Of a stretch of 64,000 nt of DNA, positions 59,588-64,000 are shown piece by piece. The notes under the pieces were generated by a model. It made no database searches and was not told the DNA's origin. It worked only from the letters and a program-made list of their open reading frames with translations. The DNA comes from Bacillota bacterium (GTDB lineage: Bacteria; Bacillota; Clostridia; Oscillospirales; Acutalibacteraceae). The stretch spans positions 1 to 64,000 of the forward strand of contig JAEZGM010000050.1 in assembly GCA_023416955.1 (NCBI GenBank), in the 5' to 3' direction. Each line of letters begins with the position of its first letter. The stretch's first letter is position 1. The position numbers and the translations under genes are program-made.

Positions 59588-60623
59588 GGATATTACGCCG
59601 GAAAGCATCAAGGAAGAAATACTTGAAGATCTGTTGGAAGCAGATACCCGCGAGGGTAGCTATACAAATAATTTGGTAGGCCCGACCGCTGTGCAGATAT
59701 GGAAAAACTATCAGGCCATGAACGCAATGGTACCGATTGCTTACATTGACGAAACATCGGGAGAATATATTGACAAACGGTGTGCGGAGCGGGGAATCAC
59801 CCGAAAGCCCGGAACAAAAGCCGTGGCGGCACTGGCACTGACTGGAACCGATGGAACTGTTATCCCGGCCGGGACCATATTTTTGACTTTAGACGGTCTT
59901 GAATACATCACCGCTGCGGCCGCGACGATCACCGGCGGAACAGCCGCGGTACAAGTAACTGCTGTGGAAGTCGGGGAGGACTACAACGTACCGCCCGGCA
60001 GCATCGTCAATCAGTACAACAGTATCAGCGGGTTATCCGCTGTGGTAAATCCTGCGGCGGCAACCGGAGGGACAGACCCTGAAAGTGATGCGAGCCTTGT
60101 CACCCGGTATTATAACTATCTGCAAAAACCCGCGACAAGCGGAAACGTGCATCACTATGAACAGTGGGCGCTCGAAGTAAACGGAGTGGGCGCCGTGAAG
60201 GTGACACCGCTTGAAAGTGGGCCGGGCACGGTGGGAGTCCTTATCGTAGGCCAGGACCGACAGCCTGTAGATGCCACTATCGTAGCAGCCTGTGCTGCAC
60301 ACATTGAAGAAAACCGACCGATAGGGCCGACGGTTACCATGAAAAGTGCCGCCGGGCTGAGTATCAATGTAACCGCGACAGTAACCATCGACACCACAAC
60401 CACAGCGGAGAAGGTACAGTCGGACTTTTCCGCAAAGCTGGATGCTTACCTAAAAAGCATTGCATTTGTAAAGTACCAGGTGCTTGTTAATCAGCTTATT
60501 TACATCATGATGGGGATTGACGGTGTGACGGATATTCCGAGCCTTACGGTTAACGGAGGGACGGAGAATATCACAGTAGCCTCGGATCAAGTGCCGACGC
60601 TGGGAACGGTGGTGGTGAGCTGA
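59580..60623 (+). CDS. xkdT: Baseplate J-like protein (XkdT)
   Basis: The 347-aa product has the Baseplate_J pattern: TREGSYTNNLVGPTAVQIWK, YIDKRCAERGITRKPGTKA, VPPGSIVNQY and YYNYLQKPATSGNVHHYEQW. It forms the baseplate wedge that triggers sheath contraction. It overlaps xkdS by 8 bp. Confidence 0.94.
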   Translation: MFEDITPESIKEEILEDLLEADTREGSYTNNLVGPTAVQIWKNYQAMNAMVPIAYIDETSGEYIDKRCAERGITRKPGTKAVAALALTGTDGTVIPAGTIFLTLDGLEYITAAAATITGGTAAVQVTAVEVGEDYNVPPGSIVNQYNSISGLSAVVNPAAATGGTDPESDASLVTRYYNYLQKPATSGNVHHYEQWALEVNGVGAVKVTPLESGPGTVGVLIVGQDRQPVDATIVAACAAHIEENRPIGPTVTMKSAAGLSINVTATVTIDTTTTAEKVQSDFSAKLDAYLKSIAFVKYQVLVNQLIYIMMGIDGVTDIPSLTVNGGTENITVASDQVPTLGTVVVS

Positions 60624-61171
60624 TGGCGTTAATTGATATGATGAGGCCGAATTATAAAAACAGCCCGCAGGCCGCGGAGCTACAGGCAGCACTGAACAAG
60701 CAGACTGAAAAGCTCATGAACACCAAAGACGATATGCTCGCGCAGCTAAACGTCCGCACGGCGACATGGGGGCTTGGTTTGTGGGAAAAGGCGCTTGGGA
60801 TAGTGACCGATATTTCGAAACTGCCGGATTTCAGACGGAGTCGCATTGAGAGCAAACTTCGGTCGCAAGGTGTTACAACCAAGATCATGATAAAAAATGT
60901 GGCGGAGAGCTTTTCAAACGGAATTGTTGATGTGATTGAGCATGCGGCGGAATATAGGTTTGACATTAAGTTTATCGGCACGCTGGGAATCCCGCCGAAT
61001 ATGGATGATCTCATAGCAGCCATAGAAGAAATCAAACCGGCTCACCTCGCCTATGCTTTTATTTATACCTATATCACATGGGACAGTGTGGAACGGTATA
61101 ACCACACATGGGATGAATGGGAAATGAAAAATCTTACATGGGACGCTTTTGAAACTTACAAGGAGGATTGA
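60623..61171 (+). CDS. xkdU: DUF2313 baseplate protein (XkdU-like)
   Basis: The 182-aa product has TWGLGLWEKALGI, DFRRSRIESKLRSQGVTTK and PPNMDDLIAAIEEIKPAHLA, all typical of the XkdU/YmfQ family. The ATG overlaps the xkdT stop (TGATG). The Trp-rich C-terminus has a repeated TWDxxE unit. Confidence 0.92.
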   Translation: MALIDMMRPNYKNSPQAAELQAALNKQTEKLMNTKDDMLAQLNVRTATWGLGLWEKALGIVTDISKLPDFRRSRIESKLRSQGVTTKIMIKNVAESFSNGIVDVIEHAAEYRFDIKFIGTLGIPPNMDDLIAAIEEIKPAHLAYAFIYTYITWDSVERYNHTWDEWEMKNLTWDAFETYKED

Positions 61172-61173
61172 CA

Positions 61174-61773
61174 ATGCCAAGCGCAAATAAAACAGCTAAT
61201 TACGGCCTTAACCAGTGGCAAGGAAATGAATACCCGAAGCGGCAGGATTTTGTTGATGATAACGCAATCATTGACGCCGAACTTAAAAAAGCGCAAAACC
61301 ATCGGGAGGACACAACCGCCCACGTCACACAGGCAGACCATGATAAGATTAATGGGGCGGTACAGTCAGCCACTATCGGCGGCGCAACGGTGTCAAAAAG
61401 CGGGACCACGCTGCAATTACCGGCATATCCGACCAGCTTGCCCGCCAACGGCGGTAACGCAGGAACCGTAGGAGGTTCGCCAGCAACCCGATTACAGTCT
61501 GTGACCACGGAAGGCGCACCATATGGCGCAAATTCTTATGACGTACAATCCAGATTTAATACAAAAGGCGACGGTTACTTTCGGTTGGAAATAGTAGGTG
61601 GTTCCGATGCCGCAAATTACGTTGACAAAATATCGGTCGGGAAATCGGATATGACGACTTACAGCAGCCACGCGGTAGCCTCCTCCGGCGCAGCCCTGCG
61701 AAATAACACCGCGACAGTCGGCGGCAGTCCGTCCGGCGGGTCGGACGGTGACGGCTGGGACATATGCACATAA
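61174..61773 (+). CDS. Tail fibre protein
   Basis: The 199-aa product has the fibre-type N-terminus (TANYGLNQWQGNEYPKRQDF, DDNAIIDAELKKAQ). It is then Gly/Ser/Ala-rich with two TVGGSP repeats and FNTKGDGYFRLEIVGGSDAA. It probably forms part of the host-binding fibre. The ATG at 61174 is 7 nt after AGGAGG; the preceding stop overlaps an in-frame TTG. Confidence 0.8.
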   Translation: MPSANKTANYGLNQWQGNEYPKRQDFVDDNAIIDAELKKAQNHREDTTAHVTQADHDKINGAVQSATIGGATVSKSGTTLQLPAYPTSLPANGGNAGTVGGSPATRLQSVTTEGAPYGANSYDVQSRFNTKGDGYFRLEIVGGSDAANYVDKISVGKSDMTTYSSHAVASSGAALRNNTATVGGSPSGGSDGDGWDICT

Positions 61774-61785
61774 GGAGGCGGTCAC

Positions 61786-62412
61786 ATGGGCGCGAGGTAT
61801 GACAATATCGGTGGCGTGCAGCATAAAGTAAGCAAGCGGTTTGTCAACATTGGTGGCGTGCAGCACCCGGTCAGTAAACGGTATGACAATATCGGCGGGG
61901 TATGGAGGCCAGGGTATTCTGGAGCAATTACATGGGTGTCTACATTGGTTCCGTATAGTGCAAATAAGCCGGCTGATGGTTTTAGCATTCCTAACGATAG
62001 TACTCTGTTTCTGCATTTGGAGGGATTCAAGTCGGATCGTAGAGGTGTAACTGCTACATTTATATTCTCCGAACCTATTAATTTGCCCGCAAACAATGCA
62101 GTCGAAATATCAACTTCTACGCAGCGTCCTACTAAATACGTAGGCTGGTTTCAAATTACACTGTCTAGTCCAGATGAAAAAGTGCCATACTCATATCCGA
62201 CATATGTACGCGATGCCAACAATCAGGAATATAACGGCTGGTATTGCAATTTAGCTGCGGCGAGAAGCGTAACTAGTCTAAGCGTTTTTTTAGCAGGCGA
62301 CGGTATAGATAACACTGAATGGCTCGGCGATAGCATGAGTATTTCTATTAGGCTCCATCCAGTCGACAGGCCAGCGTTTTTAGTATGCGGCTTGAATACG
62401 TCAGATCAATAA
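61786..62412 (+). CDS. Putative tail-fibre tip / receptor-binding protein with N-terminal repeats
   Basis: The 208-aa product opens with three units of about 14 residues, each around (Y/F)xNIGGV(Q/W). The rest is a beta-rich, lower-G+C domain of about 165 residues ending in DRPAFLVCGLN. Repeats joined to a globular tip suggest a host-recognition module. No family is recognised. GGAGG lies before the ATG. Confidence 0.7.
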   Translation: MGARYDNIGGVQHKVSKRFVNIGGVQHPVSKRYDNIGGVWRPGYSGAITWVSTLVPYSANKPADGFSIPNDSTLFLHLEGFKSDRRGVTATFIFSEPINLPANNAVEISTSTQRPTKYVGWFQITLSSPDEKVPYSYPTYVRDANNQEYNGWYCNLAAARSVTSLSVFLAGDGIDNTEWLGDSMSISIRLHPVDRPAFLVCGLNTSDQ

Positions 62413-62432
62413 ATTTATAGGAGGACGAAACC

Positions 62433-62882
62433 ATGTCAACAGTAAATAAGTTTAAGTTTGCGAACGGCGATACGTACCCTTTAATCGCCGCAATGCAGGA
62501 CCACCAGCAGCAGATTTTAGGTATGTCACGCCCGGTGCGCAGCCATCAATTCGCCGAAAGCGACTACGATGCGGTTAAAGCATCGTTGGCGATCCCCGGC
62601 AACCTTGACACGATAACCGTAATCGCAGAGACTACCGATGCTGACAGCAAGGTGACAACCGCCGAATATCCTTACACTAATTACAGTATCGTGCAGTCAT
62701 TTGGTACCCAGCTTATCCCGGTATCCAACGGCGACGATCAGACCGCGCCGACCGCTGAAATGCGGGTGGTACTAACACTCGCTCAGCTGACGTACTTGGA
62801 GGTGCAGCAGGCGGCGCAGGCCGCAACCATCAGTGCCCTTGGTCAGCAAGTCGTCGCGATCAGCTTGGGAGGTGGACAATAA
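62433..62882 (+). CDS. Phage tail protein of unknown function, 149 aa
   Basis: The product (MSTVNKFKFANGDTYPLIAA...) has a mixed beta pattern and an Ala/Gln-rich helical C-terminus (QAAQAATISALGQQV). It sits between the fibre genes and xkdX, where tail-fibre accessory proteins lie. AGGAGG precedes the ATG. Confidence 0.7.
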   Translation: MSTVNKFKFANGDTYPLIAAMQDHQQQILGMSRPVRSHQFAESDYDAVKASLAIPGNLDTITVIAETTDADSKVTTAEYPYTNYSIVQSFGTQLIPVSNGDDQTAPTAEMRVVLTLAQLTYLEVQQAAQAATISALGQQVVAISLGGGQ

Positions 62883-63010
62883 TGGCATTTTGGAGCATTG
62901 CGTATCAGCACGGCTGGGCAACTAAAGCGCAGCTTGCACAGGCGGTCAAAAAGGGATTTATCACCGCGGACGATTACAAAACGATTACTGGGGATACTTA
63001 CACCGAATAA
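62882..63010 (+). CDS. xkdX: XkdX-family protein, 42 aa
   Basis: The product MAFWSIAYQHGWATKAQLAQ and onward, with KKGFITADDYKTITG, is the classic XkdX pattern. The stop-start overlap with the previous gene (TAATGG) shows coupled translation. The function is unknown. A terminator follows immediately. Confidence 0.88.
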   Translation: MAFWSIAYQHGWATKAQLAQAVKKGFITADDYKTITGDTYTE

Positions 63011-63042
63011 AGCAGGAAGCAAACGCTTCCTGCTTATTTTTT
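63011..63042 (+). terminator. Terminator at the end of the tail operon
   Basis: The 10-bp perfect stem AGCAGGAAGC / GCTTCCTGCT with an AAAC loop is followed by TATTTTTT. Confidence 0.85.
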
Positions 63043-63066
63043 AAATTTTTTATGGAGGTGGGCCAC

Positions 63067-63825
63067 ATGGCCAAAAATAATTTGGATCTTGTAAAATTTT
63101 GCGAGCAGGCGCTCGCATCCGGTACGGGGTATGTTTACGGCACGCTGGGGCAGACATGCACCGCGTCGCTGCTTGACGATTGCGCCCGGCGGTATCCGGC
63201 GGGCAACCTCGCCGGCGGCACCATGCGCACGGTGGGCAATAAGTGGATCGGCCGGCGCGTGACGGACTGCATCGGACTGCTGAAATATTTTATTATGTCG
63301 GCTGCATATGGGAGCAATCCCAAATACAATGCCGCTTACGATACCAGTGCAAACGGTGCTTTCAATGCCGCGAATGAAAAGGGTCCGATCAGCACACTGC
63401 CGGAAATTCCCGGCGTATGCCTCCATATGAACGGTCATTTCGGAATTTATATCGGGAATGGTTACGCAATCGAAGCGCGGGGCACTGCCTATGGCGTGGT
63501 AAAAACTCGCGTGAAAGACCGCCCGTGGACATATTGGTTTAAAAGCCCGTGGATTGATTACATCGCCGCCGCACCGACACCGGCCACGCCCAAGTTTACC
63601 TGCGACACCGCCGGAACGGTTGAGATTGCGCGGGGCAGCTGCTACACCGCGAAGACAACCGGGGACGTAGAGCTGGTAGCCGGAACGCCGGGCCGAGTGC
63701 AGATCATCAGGTGTCTGCAAAACGGGTACACGCTCTGGCATATCGTACCGATCGGGCAGCCCGGGCAGGACGTGGGGATTTACCCCAAAGGCGGCGCGCG
63801 ACAATTTGTTGTAAAGATCAAGTAG
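63067..63825 (+). CDS. Endolysin, NlpC/P60-type
   Basis: The 252-aa product has an N-terminal cysteine peptidase domain with VTDCIGLLKYF (catalytic Cys) and NGHFGIYIGNG (catalytic His). The C-terminal part (about 175-252, Cys/Gly-rich with TAGTVEIARGSCYTAKTTGD) is probably a wall-binding region. It cleaves host peptidoglycan at lysis. The ATG at 63067 follows GGAGGTGG. The holin follows 16 bp later. Confidence 0.85.
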   Translation: MAKNNLDLVKFCEQALASGTGYVYGTLGQTCTASLLDDCARRYPAGNLAGGTMRTVGNKWIGRRVTDCIGLLKYFIMSAAYGSNPKYNAAYDTSANGAFNAANEKGPISTLPEIPGVCLHMNGHFGIYIGNGYAIEARGTAYGVVKTRVKDRPWTYWFKSPWIDYIAAAPTPATPKFTCDTAGTVEIARGSCYTAKTTGDVELVAGTPGRVQIIRCLQNGYTLWHIVPIGQPGQDVGIYPKGGARQFVVKIK

Positions 63826-63841
63826 CAGGGGAGGGGGAGAC

Positions 63842-64000
63842 GTGGAAATGAGTGCAAAAGGTTTATATGTATCCGCCCTGACGGCGTTCGGGGCAATCGG
63901 CGCCGCAGTAATTACTTTACTTGGAGGGTGGGACGATTCTTTGCAGACATTAATCATTTTTATGGCTGTTGATTATGCGCTAGGAGTCGCAATAGCCCTT
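63842..64000 (+). CDS. Phage holin, truncated by the window end
   Basis: The 53 visible codons encode two hydrophobic segments (SALTAFGAIGAAVITLLGGW, LIIFMAVDYALGVAIAL), with the DYALG motif of phage_holin_4_1 proteins. It follows the endolysin as usual. The start may be GTG 63842 or ATG 63848; GGAGGGGG lies upstream. The C-terminus is outside the window. Confidence 0.85.
   Translation, partial: MEMSAKGLYVSALTAFGAIGAAVITLLGGWDDSLQTLIIFMAVDYALGVAIAL

Larger units (their letters stand above)
30022..64000. mobile_element. Temperate prophage, HK97 head and contractile PBSX-type tail (right end outside window)
   Basis: The run from the serine integrase at tRNA-Cys to a truncated holin contains a lysogeny switch, early genes, a replication module, packaging, head, contractile tail, baseplate, fibre and lysis genes in canonical order. 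The right attachment site lies beyond 64,000. All structural genes look intact, so the phage may be functional. Confidence 0.95.

Noticed and set aside
63034..63957. 307-codon open frame on the minus strand at the window end
   Set aside because: It covers the endolysin and holin on the other strand and has no plausible start signal.
42000..64000. Search for the right attachment site
   Set aside because: No second copy of the tRNA-Cys 3' end was seen before the window ends, so the prophage continues outside.
1..64000. CRISPR array
   Set aside because: No regularly spaced direct repeats of 25-40 bp were seen, and no cas-like gene.

Overview
The first 29.6 kb is a core chromosome segment of an endospore-forming low-G+C Gram-positive bacterium of the class Clostridia, most like the Ruminococcaceae/Oscillospirales. 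The evidence is the set of sporulation genes (a sipL-like SPOCS/LysM gene next to spoIVA, cotF-like coat genes, an spoIVFB-like site-2 protease), the Firmicutes order tig-clpP-clpX-lon-engB, an NfnAB electron-bifurcating enzyme typical of anaerobes, and frequent TTG/GTG starts behind strong Shine-Dalgarno (SD) sequences. Assignment below class level is inference.

Layout of the core region: acpS-nnr; a 172-bp MITE-like repeat; a lipoprotein; a lone mazF; two coat genes; a stack of hairpins; sipL-spoIVA (forespore coat basement layer); nfnAB; a small membrane protein plus spoIVFB-like protease; a radical-SAM/DUF2344 pair; rplS; two signal peptidases; rbgA-rnhB-yraN; dipeptidase; thrC; a phosphoesterase; the protein quality-control run tig-clpP-clpX-lon-engB; yerC-methyltransferase-hslO. 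A strong promoter then drives five tRNA genes (Val, Asp, Phe, Gly, Cys).

From the 3' end of tRNA-Cys to the end of the window lies a prophage whose right end is outside the window. A large serine integrase reads leftwards into tRNA-Cys, and its stop codon lies inside the tRNA gene. Next come a divergent repressor/Cro-type switch with three copies of a palindromic operator, many tiny early genes, and a replication module (HUH-type Rep, RecU, PcfK, PcfJ, DUF3102). An accessory stretch follows with several separately promoted minus-strand genes: an unknown 122-aa protein, a 46-aa zinc ribbon, a 19-aa peptide, a YmaF-like protein and a cold-shock protein. After a RinA/ArpU-like late regulator and an orphan DNA methylase, the late genes run rightwards: HNH, TerS, TerL, portal, protease, HK97-type capsid, connectors, a contractile PBSX/XkdK-X-type tail with a -1 frameshift in the tail chaperone gene, a lipoprotein moron, baseplate, fibres, NlpC/P60 endolysin and a truncated holin. 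It is an HK97-head, contractile-tail (myovirus-like) temperate phage.

The least explained parts are the minus-strand cargo units between 33.2 and 42.4 kb. Two share a nearly identical promoter/leader module, one is a complete 19-codon transcription unit, and one cold-shock gene sits behind a 50-bp palindrome. Other points of note are a dispersed CAAAATCCCAAAC sequence in the phage and a 7-G tract that breaks a small phage gene. All functions are read from sequence and family knowledge; no database search was run.
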